From Wohlfahrtiimonas larvae (lineage in GTDB: Bacteria; Pseudomonadota; Gammaproteobacteria; Cardiobacteriales; Wohlfahrtiimonadaceae): a stretch of DNA of 64,000 bases. The position numbers were made by a program, and so were the translations under genes. The notes below the pieces were generated by a model. That model was given only the letters and a program-made list of their open reading frames with translations. It did not search any database and had not been told where the DNA came from. Positions 1 through 7,879 of the stretch are shown piece by piece; the first letter of the stretch is position 1; each line of letters begins with the position of its first letter. The stretch spans positions 51,350 to 115,349 of the forward strand of contig NZ_BAABKE010000008.1 of assembly GCF_039543665.1 (NCBI RefSeq). The letters are read 5' to 3'.

Positions 1-427
1 ATCCAAAGAAACACAGCACCATAATCAACAGGAGTGGATATAAAGCTACTTGTAAAACCAAATAAGTGATTTGTAATTTTACTAAGCAAATAATCCCTGC
101 AATTCTACTTTCTAAGCTTCTTGTTGTATCAGGCTCGAGGTTTTTAATGAGTTTGTGTTTCAGTAAGATTTGGTCAAAGGCTTCCAAGTTTTCAATGCTT
201 GGGGATTCTGATTGTAATAATTGAAAAAACTCATAATCCATCGCAATGCGAAGCGCATAATAAGTTTGTGCGATCAGCAATACAAACGCAAGCAAAATCG
301 CGATGATTGCAAATCTAAAAGGTGCAAGATAAGCAATGCTCAACGCTGTGATGATGAATATTGCCCAAGATGATCGATTGATTAATTTGCCTTGTTTTAA
401 TAGCGCAATTAATACGGATATTTCCAC
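1..427 (-). CDS. partial membrane protein, runs off left edge
   Basis: The reading frame opens with GTG at 427, preceded by AGGAG six bases upstream, and stays open to the window edge, giving about 142 residues without a stop. It begins MEISVLIALLKQGKL and contains a long hydrophobic stretch at about residues 20-50, a polar middle segment and a second hydrophobic stretch near the cut end, so an integral membrane protein is likely. It overlaps the end of the upstream ynbD-like gene by 19 bases on the same strand, which suggests translational coupling and makes it the fourth gene of the ynbA-C-D unit. I do not recognise the family. The C-terminus is missing, and the call of a real gene rests on the ribosome binding site, the overlap and the uninterrupted frame. 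Confidence 0.6.
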   Translation of the reverse strand, partial: MEISVLIALLKQGKLINRSSWAIFIITALSIAYLAPFRFAIIAILLAFVLLIAQTYYALRIAMDYEFFQLLQSESPSIENLEAFDQILLKHKLIKNLEPDTTRSLESRIAGIICLVKLQITYLVLQVALYPLLLIMVLCFFG

Positions 428-1725
428 GTTAATCTCCTTAAAATTTTGATCTGTTCTTTATTTAATACGATATCTTTGCGTGCTTTTTTCAGCTGTTTAA
501 TCGCTTGGTTAACTGAATAGTTACGATAAACCACTAAATAAGCCACTAAACTTGCGGCGCTTCTTGAATAGCCTAAAGCACAGAAAACTAAAGTATCGCC
601 ATTACGAATGGCTTTATTGATGGTATTGGCAGCATGTTCACATTCATCCAAAGATAATGGCGTCATATCCAATAAATAATTAGGATAATAATTCATGACT
701 TTGTGCCCATTGAGGGGAATCTCTGCACAGCAATCCACTAAGCTTTTAAATTGTCGAGCAGTTTTGGTATTGGGGATTGCGCCTAAAAATAGATTTGGCA
801 AAACTTTATCGTAAGAATTATTCTTGCACGTCCAAATTTTAGAATTAATCTTTGCAATGAGGATATAAGGCAGAAATAGAATCCATTGGCTCAATGAATA
901 GTTACCATTTTTCTGTTTAGGAAAACCTTTCTTACCAAAAAAGCCATAATTACAAGCCACAATCAAAAGTGAAAATGCAGGATACAATAACCACAACCAA
1001 GCATGTTTATTCACAATTGCTATCATGGTGAAGATGATGGATACAGTGAAATAAACACCAAACCATTTCCAATTTTTAGCGAGTTTTGGCACATATAGAG
1101 GGGATTGAATATGATTAGGAAATATCCAAATGGCTAAAGCACCCGCCAACATTCCTGCAGGTATATCAATGAAATGATGCTGCCATGTTGTTAATACCGA
1201 AGCGCCAATGAAAATCGACCAAATGCTAATGAGCCAATGCCATTTTTTAGAAAATCGCTCAGTATAAAAAGTCCATAACACAACTAAAAGGGCAATGTGC
1301 AAAGAGGGCGCTTGATTATAAGGGTGATCAAACTTCATCAAAGAATCAAACCACCAACCGAAAAAACCGCCAACATCAGGACGAGAAAGAATATTGATCT
1401 GTTGCAATGGAAAGAGCAGAAAACCCAAAACACAGATAATTTGTGTGGCCAATAAGCGTTTGCCCAATGTTTTGAGTTGTTTGCTATTGATCGCTAATAA
1501 AATGGCTAAACCATAAAAGAGGTTTTCTGTCCAATAGGGAATGATCGTCCATGGAATCAATGGAATGTTATGTTCCCATTGAAACATGATGTGGGGAATG
1601 ATCTCAGTTTTTGCCCGCCAAATGGTTAAATAATTGGCGGCATTGTAGGTGAGATAAAAGAATATGGCTAAAGATAATAGCCATATTCCTTTTTGTTGCC
1701 AGAGTTTTTTATTGTTTTTGTCCAT
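409..1725 (-). CDS. ynbD: PAP2-like / dual-specificity phosphatase fusion (YnbD-like)
   Basis: This protein of 438 residues joins an N-terminal multi-pass PAP2/inositolphosphotransferase-type membrane domain (about residues 10-280, with the conserved HHFIDIPAGMLAG segment) to a C-terminal protein-tyrosine/dual-specificity phosphatase domain carrying the CX5R signature CALGYSRS. That architecture and its neighbours match E. coli YnbD, whose exact substrate is unknown; a lipid phosphate or phosphoinositide-like substrate is inference. I place the start at the ATG at 1725 (MDKNNKKLWQQ) because the upstream in-frame ATGs lie well inside ynbC. The gene overlaps ynbC by 17 bases, so it is probably translated by coupling. 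No convincing ribosome binding site is seen, which fits coupling. Confidence 0.8.
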   Translation of the reverse strand: MDKNNKKLWQQKGIWLLSLAIFFYLTYNAANYLTIWRAKTEIIPHIMFQWEHNIPLIPWTIIPYWTENLFYGLAILLAINSKQLKTLGKRLLATQIICVLGFLLFPLQQINILSRPDVGGFFGWWFDSLMKFDHPYNQAPSLHIALLVVLWTFYTERFSKKWHWLISIWSIFIGASVLTTWQHHFIDIPAGMLAGALAIWIFPNHIQSPLYVPKLAKNWKWFGVYFTVSIIFTMIAIVNKHAWLWLLYPAFSLLIVACNYGFFGKKGFPKQKNGNYSLSQWILFLPYILIAKINSKIWTCKNNSYDKVLPNLFLGAIPNTKTARQFKSLVDCCAEIPLNGHKVMNYYPNYLLDMTPLSLDECEHAANTINKAIRNGDTLVFCALGYSRSAASLVAYLVVYRNYSVNQAIKQLKKARKDIVLNKEQIKILRRLTWKYPY

Positions 1726-3466
1726 TACGCACCGCGATTGATACAGTGAAAATTCCCCATTCATCAATGAGCATATTTTGTTTCGTAAAGCCTGCTTCTT
1801 CTACTAATTGATCCATTTCTAATTGAGTACGACGGCGCATAACCCATTGCTGGCCTTCGCGATGGCTTGTTAAGGCGCGCGCGATGTATTCTAATTGTGG
1901 ATGCCATGGTTGGTTAGTATAAATCAAATAGTTACCTTCTTCCATGCTGTTCGCTAAACCTTTCAAAGAACTTTGTAATAGATGATTTTCGCCAAATAAT
2001 TCATATAAACCTGAAACTATTGCAATGGTTGGTTTGGTTGCTAAGTTGGATAATTCTTCTTCGCTGAATGCATTGCCACGCTCAAAAGTTGCAATCTTAG
2101 TTAAGCCTTTTTGCGCAATCAAATCAGTGCCTTTTTCAACGTTCAATTCACTATAATCACGGAGTAGAATTGACTTCGGTTTTTTAGGCAATTGATTCAC
2201 AGTTTCTAAAATATATCGGCCATGACCTGCTGCAACATCCACAATGTGCACATCTTTTTTATCCGCTTGTTGTGTTTCAATGGCTGATTTTAGAATTTTC
2301 TCTAAGTTCACTTTGCGTTGACGAATCCCGCGCCAGCCAATCGCATCCAAGTATTTAAAATCTAAGAAGCGGCCAAAAGCTGTTAAACCTGTTGGCTGAT
2401 TACGATAAACATAATCCAATGTACTGCCTGAATCAAAACCCGTTTCAATGCCGAGTTTCACGCCATCCGATGTGCGGGATGCAAAGCACAAACCTTTTTT
2501 AGTGAATGCCCAATACATTTTTTTGAAAATATTTCGTTCAGGTTTCGCTAATTTTTTCGATTCTTCTGCAGTATAGCCAATTTTGTCAGCATCAATTAGA
2601 TTAGGTGTTTCAATCGGTTGGCTGAATGCTTTTTCTATAAAAGTTCGTGCTTTATGAATGGGAATGTTACGGTATTTTTCGCCCAATGTATCGTGATAAA
2701 AGCCTTTCAAGATATGCATTTCTTTCGTTTTAGAGCTGAGATTTTTAAAGAAAGTTGTTTGCGGTTTTCTTTTAACCACCCAATCAGAACCTGAAATTAA
2801 TAATTGCGTTGGCACATGAATGGATGCAGCATCCGCAACGATTCGTTTTGATGTATCAAATAGATCTAATAAAATCTTAGTGGAAATAGGACGTTCAACT
2901 AGAGGATCAGCATTGAAGGATTCTTGGCGCACTTCATCATGGGTTAGGTAATTAGATTTCACATAGCTATTCACAAAGAAATTGCCACGAATGTTATACA
3001 TTAAACGCAACCCTGGAATTGCAAATGGCACATAAAGTTTCACTTTAAATGCAGGGGATGCTAAAACTAAAGCGCGAATTTTAGGTACATAATCATGAGC
3101 CCACGTAGCAGCAATGACAGCGCCGACGCTTTGTGCAATCACTGCGATATTTTCAGCTTTAATATTGTGTGTAGATTGAATATGCTGAAAGAGCATTTCT
3201 GCATCATGCACCATCCAGCCAAAGTTAGGCGCATCCCCTCGGGCACCGGGTGATTGACCACAACCGCGAGCATCCCAAGCAAAGAAGTCATAATCAGGTA
3301 AATCTAATTCATCCACTAAGTGAGCAATTCTGCCTGAATGTTCATGCCCACGATGGAATAGCATGATCGCTTTTTTCTCTGTGCTTGGTTCTGTCGCAGC
3401 CCAATGGCGATAGAAAATAGATTCACCATCATGGCTGATAAAATGTGCTGTTGTTTCTGTTCTCAT
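1709..3466 (-). CDS. ynbC: alpha/beta hydrolase-methyltransferase fusion (YnbC-like)
   Basis: A 585-residue two-domain protein. The N-terminal half is a serine hydrolase of the monoacylglycerol-lipase type: an oxyanion segment LFHRGHEHSG near residue 37, a nucleophile elbow AQSVGA near 112, and a late His in GFYHDTLG. The C-terminal half is a SAM-dependent methyltransferase-like domain with a glycine motif VDVAAGHGRY near residue 410. Length and domain order equal those of E. coli YnbC. It is predicted cytoplasmic and probably acts on a lipid made by the neighbouring CDP-alcohol transferase. The start is supported by AAGGA seven bases upstream. It lies between ynbA and ynbD on the same strand. 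The reaction is unknown and no substrate can be read from the sequence. Confidence 0.85.
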   Translation of the reverse strand: MRTETTAHFISHDGESIFYRHWAATEPSTEKKAIMLFHRGHEHSGRIAHLVDELDLPDYDFFAWDARGCGQSPGARGDAPNFGWMVHDAEMLFQHIQSTHNIKAENIAVIAQSVGAVIAATWAHDYVPKIRALVLASPAFKVKLYVPFAIPGLRLMYNIRGNFFVNSYVKSNYLTHDEVRQESFNADPLVERPISTKILLDLFDTSKRIVADAASIHVPTQLLISGSDWVVKRKPQTTFFKNLSSKTKEMHILKGFYHDTLGEKYRNIPIHKARTFIEKAFSQPIETPNLIDADKIGYTAEESKKLAKPERNIFKKMYWAFTKKGLCFASRTSDGVKLGIETGFDSGSTLDYVYRNQPTGLTAFGRFLDFKYLDAIGWRGIRQRKVNLEKILKSAIETQQADKKDVHIVDVAAGHGRYILETVNQLPKKPKSILLRDYSELNVEKGTDLIAQKGLTKIATFERGNAFSEEELSNLATKPTIAIVSGLYELFGENHLLQSSLKGLANSMEEGNYLIYTNQPWHPQLEYIARALTSHREGQQWVMRRRTQLEMDQLVEEAGFTKQNMLIDEWGIFTVSIAVRNGQKQ

Positions 3467-3514
3467 GATTATGTCCTTATTATTTATATATTTGAATGAT
3501 CTTTAAGTTTTGCA

Positions 3515-3539
3515 ATTTCCTCGCCTACGGCGAGGAAAT
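3515..3539. repeat. perfect hairpin in ynbA-ynbC gap (CTCGCC type)
   Basis: The two 11-base arms (3515-3525 and 3529-3539) are perfect complements around a TAC loop, with core CCTCGCC/GGCGAGG. The hairpin lies in the 86-base gap between ynbA and ynbC and has no U-tract on the ynbA strand, so it more likely tunes mRNA processing or partial attenuation than full termination. Similar hairpins occur at 16107 and 59639. Confidence 0.7.
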
Positions 3540-3552
3540 GCATAATGTGTTT

Positions 3553-4164
3553 TTATAAAGCATTCGTTTCTCGAATGCCTTGGCGGATTCTGTTGAAAAT
3601 TGTGTAGATCAATAATGCGATAACGATGTAGAACACAATGTTGATCCAATAGATATCAATTAAATTGAGTGCAATGACAACGCTTAATGTGCCAAAAACA
3701 AATGCACGATCACTTTTACCCATTGGGCCATCATAACGGCGGTTTGCTCCGATCAAGGGTGCCATTACGCCTGCATATTCTGATAACAAGGCTAAAAAGA
3801 TGATGCCCAAAATAAGATAGATATTGATACCTGCAATGAAAATGAACACAGCGAATAGGGCGCTATCTGCGATCACATCGCACAGTTCATTTAAATAAGC
3901 ACCGAGTTTAGATTGTTGATTAAATTCACGAGCTAGCATTCCATCGATAGCATTTAGAGCCATGCGAATGAACATCCAAATCGGCATTAACCATAAAACT
4001 AATGTATTTGGCAGAAAAAATGCCATAGTTGCAGCAATGATTAATGAACCAATACACGCAGCAACAGTCACTTGATTGGCGGTGATTTTGGCATCATAGA
4101 GCTTTTTCACCATTGGGCGAAGTAATGCTTGAAATGCAGGCTTGAGTTTATAAATTGAGATCAT
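3553..4164 (-). CDS. ynbA: CDP-alcohol phosphatidyltransferase (YnbA-like)
   Basis: A 203-residue integral membrane enzyme with the CDP-alcohol phosphotransferase signature D-G-x2-A-R-x8-G-x3-D-x3-D, read here as NAIDGMLAREF followed by GAYLNELCDVIAD. The family moves a phosphatidyl group from CDP-diacylglycerol to an alcohol and releases CMP, using two metal-binding aspartates that are present. Five to six hydrophobic segments follow or surround the motif. The size equals E. coli YnbA. It heads the leftward ynbA-C-D unit. The GAGGT ribosome binding site is about seven bases from the ATG at 4164. The acceptor alcohol is unknown. The matching CDP-DAG synthase is encoded separately at 6292. Confidence 0.87.
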   Translation of the reverse strand: MISIYKLKPAFQALLRPMVKKLYDAKITANQVTVAACIGSLIIAATMAFFLPNTLVLWLMPIWMFIRMALNAIDGMLAREFNQQSKLGAYLNELCDVIADSALFAVFIFIAGINIYLILGIIFLALLSEYAGVMAPLIGANRRYDGPMGKSDRAFVFGTLSVVIALNLIDIYWINIVFYIVIALLIYTIFNRIRQGIRETNAL

Positions 4165-4207
4165 AATGTTACCTCTAGTAATTCTTTTTGGAAGTGAATT
4201 TAAATTA

Positions 4208-4245
4208 ATATTAAACGATGTTTTATTTAAAGTAAACAGTGTTCA
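4208..4245 (-). promoter_or_regulatory. ynbA promoter with two TAAAC..GTTT(A) operators
   Basis: On the minus strand, a -35 TTTACT (4231-4236) and a -10 TAATAT (4208-4213) are separated by 17 bases. Two near-palindromes overlap it: 4212-4225 (TAAAC-GAT-GTTTTA) on the -10/spacer and 4233-4245 (TAAAC-AGT-GTTCA) on the -35. The second differs by one base from the perfect palindrome before ynbB at 6233. This is the layout of a repressor-controlled promoter; the repressor is not in the window. Confidence 0.6.
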
Positions 4246-4258
4246 ATAAAATTTTATA

Positions 4259-4286
4259 TTGTGCTTTATTTTTAACCTGCTAAAAT
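4259..4286 (+). promoter_or_regulatory. putative rtcB promoter
   Basis: TTGTGC (4259-4264) and TAAAAT (4281-4286) are separated by 16 bases and face rtcB. Transcription would start near 4293, giving a leader of about 150 bases that holds the uORF and hairpin described separately. Confidence 0.5.
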
Positions 4287-4327
4287 TTCGATCTTTATTT
4301 CACCCATGAACGAGCAAGGAGGACATT

Positions 4328-4372
4328 ATGACGATATTACAATCAAATCTCTTTGCAGGCGTTTATCTTTAA
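4328..4372 (+). CDS. 14-residue upstream ORF in rtcB leader
   Basis: ATG at 4328 is preceded by a full AGGAGG at 4317-4322 with five-base spacing, a much stronger signal than that of rtcB itself. It encodes MTILQSNLFAGVYL and stops at 4372. Its last codons run into the left arm of the hairpin at 4355-4401, so translating or stalled ribosomes would change the fold upstream of rtcB. The start, length and position are seen; a regulatory role is inference. An alternative is that this region is the N-terminal extension of an rtcB frame opened at 4306, which I think unlikely because RtcB homology starts near 4444. Confidence 0.45.
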   Translation: MTILQSNLFAGVYL

Positions 4373-4401
4373 GTTTTAATTTTAAAACTCGTTTCGCCTG
4401 C
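4355..4401 (+). promoter_or_regulatory. long hairpin in rtcB leader
   Basis: The outer arms GCAGGCG (4355-4361) and CGCCTGC (4395-4401) are perfect complements. Inside lies a second near-perfect inverted repeat, AGTTTTAA/TTAAAACT. No U-run follows, so this is not an intrinsic terminator. It sits 43 bases upstream of the rtcB start and overlaps the uORF stop. Confidence 0.5.
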
Positions 4402-4443
4402 CAATCACAATATATTTTAAAGTTACAAAATAAAGGATTGGAA

Positions 4444-5544
4444 ATGGGCAATACCATTCAAATTTTATCGCCTTGGACAGAAGGCAACGCGATTGATCAA
4501 CTTAAAAAAACTGCTGAACTAAAAGGCATGCATTCTGTGGCAGGTATGCCAGATTTACATGCAGGGCGCGGTTATCCTGTAGGCGCATCATTTTTTTCAG
4601 TGGGGCAGTTATATCCTGCTTTAATCGGTAATGATATCGGCTGTGGAATGAGTTTATGGCAAACGGATTTATCAGCTCATAAATTTAAGTTGGATAAAGC
4701 AGAAAAAATCTTAAAGAAATATTCGGACTTTGCAGATGATGTTTGGTTAGCGGACAATGTGCCAACTGAATTGCAAGATCATGCTTATAAAAACTCATTA
4801 GGTTCAATCGGTAGTGGTAATCATTTTGCTGAATTTCAGAAAGTGAATAAAATCATCCATCAGGATTTATGGGATCAATTGAATCTCAATCATAAAAACT
4901 TATTCTTGTTGGTACACAGCGGTTCTCGTGGCTTAGGGCAATCAATTTTGCGTGATCATATTGATCACTATAATCATGAAGGCTTAAGTAATGCCAATGC
5001 TATCGAAGAGTATTTACAAAAGCATGATGATGCTGTGAAATTTGCAAGTGTGAATCGAGCATTAATTGCAGAAAGAATGATGGATGCACTCAAAATGGCA
5101 GGGAACCGTATTTTGGATTTACCACACAACTATGTGGAATCAGTAGTGATTGATGGGGTACAAGGTTGGTTACATCGTAAAGGTGCAACAGCTAGCCATC
5201 AAGGTTTGGCAATTATTCCGGGATCACGTGGTACATATAGCTATTTAGTGATGCCAAAAGCACAGGAAAGCTCACTATTTTCCATCGCACATGGTGCAGG
5301 TAGAAAATGGATGCGAAGCGAATGTGCAGGGCGATTGTCACAAAAATACAGTGTGGATCAATTGACAAGAACAGAGTTGGGTAGCCGAGTGATTTGTCAA
5401 AATCGTGATTTATTGTATGAAGAAGCACCTGAAGCTTATAAAGATATTGAAGGTGTGATTCAAGCATTGCAAGATGCAGATTTAATTGATGTGATTGCTG
5501 AGTTATCACCTGTGTTGACTTACAAAACATCAGGAGAACGATAA
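4444..5544 (+). CDS. rtcB: RNA ligase RtcB-family protein (RtcB2 type)
   Basis: A 366-residue RtcB-family ligase, which joins 2',3'-cyclic phosphate (or 3'-phosphate) and 5'-OH RNA ends using GTP and Mn. Visible family motifs in order: GMPDLHAGRGYPVG, NDIGCGM (metal Cys), GSGNHFAEFQ, VHSGSRGLG, IIPGSRGTYSY and HGAGRKW, which carries the guanylylated His. I chose the ATG at 4444 (MGNTIQIL) with AAGGA upstream; a longer in-frame start at 4306 would add 46 residues unlike RtcB. It is shorter than canonical RtcB (about 400 residues), as in the RtcB2 group paired with PrfH. Its stop overlaps the prfH start by one base, so the two are coupled. The known job of this pair is repair of 16S rRNA cut in the decoding centre. 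Confidence 0.9.
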   Translation: MGNTIQILSPWTEGNAIDQLKKTAELKGMHSVAGMPDLHAGRGYPVGASFFSVGQLYPALIGNDIGCGMSLWQTDLSAHKFKLDKAEKILKKYSDFADDVWLADNVPTELQDHAYKNSLGSIGSGNHFAEFQKVNKIIHQDLWDQLNLNHKNLFLLVHSGSRGLGQSILRDHIDHYNHEGLSNANAIEEYLQKHDDAVKFASVNRALIAERMMDALKMAGNRILDLPHNYVESVVIDGVQGWLHRKGATASHQGLAIIPGSRGTYSYLVMPKAQESSLFSIAHGAGRKWMRSECAGRLSQKYSVDQLTRTELGSRVICQNRDLLYEEAPEAYKDIEGVIQALQDADLIDVIAELSPVLTYKTSGER

Positions 5545-6155
5545 TGCAAATTGTACAATTATCATCCGCTCAAGGACCTGTTGAATGCTCGATCGCGATT
5601 GAAAAAGCCTTGAATGTATTCATGAAGACATTATCAGCATATAATATTCATTTTGAGTTGATAGAATCAGTTAAGGATCGGCAAGGCTTAAAATCAGCAT
5701 TGTTGCATGTAGATATTGAAGATGATCATGCTTTAATTCAAGAATGGCAGGGCACGCATCAATGGATTTGGAAAAGTTCTGTGCGCCCAAATCATCCGCG
5801 TAAAAACTGGTTTTTTGGTGTTGAGTTTTTTTCATCGCCTAAAGCATTATCTGAAAGTGAGATTGTGTATAAAGCAATTTCAGCACAAGGGCCGGGTGGG
5901 CAACATGTGAATAAAACTTCATCAGCGATTCAAGCAACACATTTGGCGACAGGTATTTCTGTCAAAGTGCAAACGGAACGTAGCCAACATGCCAATAAGC
6001 GTTTAGCCAATTTATTGATCCAACAAAAATTGCATCAAAGAATGAATGAAACATTGGATCAAGCAGAAAAGGAACGACGCTTAGTCCATCATCAATTAGA
6101 ACGAGGGAATGCTAAGAAAATATTTATGGGTGATCAATTTAAATTAACTAATTGA
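5544..6155 (+). CDS. prfH: peptide chain release factor H (ribosome rescue)
   Basis: A 203-residue release-factor-like protein with the GGQ motif in AQGPGGQHVNKTSSA, followed by the basic tail region of class I release factors (ERSQHANKRLA). It lacks the stop-codon recognition domain, as PrfH does. PrfH hydrolyses peptidyl-tRNA on ribosomes whose 16S rRNA is nicked in the A site, so that the partner RtcB2 can reach and seal the break. The ATG overlaps the rtcB stop (TAATG), and an intrinsic terminator follows at 6187. The gene pair is typical of mobile or patchily distributed defence against ribotoxins such as colicin E3-type nucleases. Confidence 0.92.
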   Translation: MQIVQLSSAQGPVECSIAIEKALNVFMKTLSAYNIHFELIESVKDRQGLKSALLHVDIEDDHALIQEWQGTHQWIWKSSVRPNHPRKNWFFGVEFFSSPKALSESEIVYKAISAQGPGGQHVNKTSSAIQATHLATGISVKVQTERSQHANKRLANLLIQQKLHQRMNETLDQAEKERRLVHHQLERGNAKKIFMGDQFKLTN

Positions 6156-6186
6156 TTAGCATTATCTTTATAAGATTAAAGTTTAG

Positions 6187-6215
6187 AAGCCTTCTTGGCG
6201 TGAGAAGGCTTTTTT
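6187..6215 (+). terminator. intrinsic terminator after prfH
   Basis: A perfect nine-base stem AAGCCTTCT/AGAAGGCTT (6187-6195, 6203-6211) with a seven-base loop is followed by a T-run to 6215. It ends the rtcB-prfH unit 32 bases after the prfH stop. Confidence 0.9.
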
Positions 6216-6232
6216 AAGATTTAATTTGTATT

Positions 6233-6266
6233 TAAACAGTGTTTAGTTTAAAGTGCGTGCTATGCT
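6233..6266 (+). promoter_or_regulatory. ynbB promoter with perfect TAAAC-AGT-GTTTA operator
   Basis: The perfect 13-base palindrome TAAACAGTGTTTA (6233-6245) lies 15 bases upstream of an extended -10 element TGCTATGCT (TATGCT at 6261-6266), where a -35 would be. It matches 12 of 13 bases of the operator at 4233 before ynbA. This links the two ynb units under one regulator. Confidence 0.6.
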
Positions 6267-6291
6267 TTGAAAAATAATAGAGGAATGCTGT

Positions 6292-7236
6292 ATGGCAAAT
6301 TTTCCACAACATAGTTTAATCATGGTAGGCATTTTACTTACCATTTTGGTGATTGCTAGCATTATTGTGTGGCGAAAAAATAAATTTGATTTGAGTAAAG
6401 ATCACACTGAATTGGTTCAGCGTACGCAATCATGGTGGTGGATGATTGGGCTGATTTTGGGTGCTTTTTTCTTAGGTCAAAAAGCGACAACGATATTTTT
6501 TGCTTTCATTAGTTTTCTCGCTTTGAAAGAATTCTATTCCATTACGCCGATTAGGGCAGTGGATCGCCGTTTAATTTTTTGGGCATATTTATCCATCCCA
6601 TTTCAATACTATTTTGCTTACATCCAATGGTATGGCATGTTCATTATTTTGATTCCTGTTTATATGTTCTTATTACTGCCATTTAGAGCGGTATTGATTG
6701 GGGAAACACAAGGATTTATTAAAGCCAATTCCACAATTCAATGGAGTTTGATGTTATGTGTATTTGGTTTCAGCCACATTGCTTATTTAGCAAATTTGGA
6801 TCGCGTGCATCCTGAAGCAGGTTTTACAGGATTGTTATTGTATTTAATTTTCATCACGCAATTCAATGATGTGAGCCAATATGTTTCAGGGAAGTTATTG
6901 GGTAAACGTAAAATCATCCCGAAAGTAAGCCCAAATAAAACTTGGGGCGGATTCTTGGGTGGTTTAGTGATTACAACAATTTTGGCAGCATTATTAGCAC
7001 CATATTTGACGATCTTAACGTGGCAGAAAGGCTTATTTGCAGGGATTTTAATCGCAACTTCAGGATTCATTGGTGATGTGGTTTTATCTTCTGTGAAGCG
7101 CGATTTAGGCATTAAAGATAGCGGGTCATTGATCCCAGGACACGGTGGATTATTGGATCGTGTGGATAGCTTAATGTATTCAATTCCACTCTTTTTTCAC
7201 TACTTTTATTACATCACAAAAGAGTTTGCCATATGA
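6292..7236 (+). CDS. ynbB: phosphatidate cytidylyltransferase (YnbB-like)
   Basis: A 314-residue polytopic membrane enzyme of the CdsA family, which makes CDP-diacylglycerol from phosphatidate and CTP. The family signature is clear near the C-terminus: SPNKTWGGFLGG, GDVVLSSVKRDLGIKD and IPGHGGLLDRVDS, with the metal-binding Asp/Lys residues present. About eight membrane segments are visible. It corresponds to E. coli YnbB, a CdsA paralogue next to ynbA. The ATGA overlap with the next gene shows coupling to a PlsC-like acyltransferase. It would supply CDP-DAG to the YnbA-like transferase encoded across the rtcB-prfH pair. GAGGAA precedes the ATG at 6292. Confidence 0.9.
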   Translation: MANFPQHSLIMVGILLTILVIASIIVWRKNKFDLSKDHTELVQRTQSWWWMIGLILGAFFLGQKATTIFFAFISFLALKEFYSITPIRAVDRRLIFWAYLSIPFQYYFAYIQWYGMFIILIPVYMFLLLPFRAVLIGETQGFIKANSTIQWSLMLCVFGFSHIAYLANLDRVHPEAGFTGLLLYLIFITQFNDVSQYVSGKLLGKRKIIPKVSPNKTWGGFLGGLVITTILAALLAPYLTILTWQKGLFAGILIATSGFIGDVVLSSVKRDLGIKDSGSLIPGHGGLLDRVDSLMYSIPLFFHYFYYITKEFAI

Positions 7237-7868
7237 AAAAGTTCATCAAAATTCTATTTTTTGCCTTGATTGTTAAACCATTGGTGTTGATTGGTTTGGG
7301 TTTAAACATCGTAAACCGTAAGGCTTTGCCACAAACAGGGCCAGCTATTTTGGCAGCCAATCATACAAGCCATTTAGATACATTGGTTTTGATGAGCTTA
7401 TATCCTTTAAAAATGATCCATCGTGTGCGCCCTGTGGCGGCGGCGGATTATTTTCATAAAAATCGTTGGATCAAATGGTTTGCTACTTATTGCATCGATA
7501 TTATTCCACTAACACGCAATGAAATTAAAGCACCCAATGAGTTATTTTCGGGCTGTTATGAAGCGTTAGATCATGGTGATATTGTGATTTTATTCCCTGA
7601 AGGCACGCGCTCAAGTACAGAAGATCGTATTTTTAAACTGAAACGCGGAATCCATTATTTGGCAATAAGATATGACAAGGTACCTGTTTATCCTGTGATT
7701 TTGCGAGGATTAGGCAAAGCTTTGCCAAAAGGTGAAGCGCTATTTGTACCATTCAATTGTGATGTGGTTGTGGGTGAAATTTTAACATTGGATGACAATG
7801 CTAAAGTATATCTAGACAATTTAGAAGCGTATTATCAAAATTTATTAAAATCTTGTATTACGAAATAA
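7233..7868 (+). CDS. 1-acylglycerol-3-phosphate acyltransferase (PlsC family)
   Basis: A 211-residue membrane-associated acyltransferase. Motif I is NHTSHLDTL (catalytic His and Asp, HX4D), an Arg-bearing block lies near PLTRNE, and motif III is FPEGTRSS. One N-terminal hydrophobic segment (residues 5-25) anchors it. The family acylates lysophosphatidate to phosphatidate, the substrate of the YnbB-like enzyme with which it overlaps by four bases, so the two steps PA to CDP-DAG are encoded together. Because the housekeeping plsC is normally elsewhere, this is probably a paralogue dedicated to the ynb pathway. That dedication is inference. Confidence 0.87.
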   Translation: MKKFIKILFFALIVKPLVLIGLGLNIVNRKALPQTGPAILAANHTSHLDTLVLMSLYPLKMIHRVRPVAAADYFHKNRWIKWFATYCIDIIPLTRNEIKAPNELFSGCYEALDHGDIVILFPEGTRSSTEDRIFKLKRGIHYLAIRYDKVPVYPVILRGLGKALPKGEALFVPFNCDVVVGEILTLDDNAKVYLDNLEAYYQNLLKSCITK

Positions 7869-7879
7869 AAATATTCCCC

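Noticed and set aside
4306..4443. 46-residue N-terminal extension of RtcB
   Set aside because: RtcB homology and a fitting ribosome binding site start at 4444; the extension covers a hairpin and a separate uORF with a stronger ribosome binding site.
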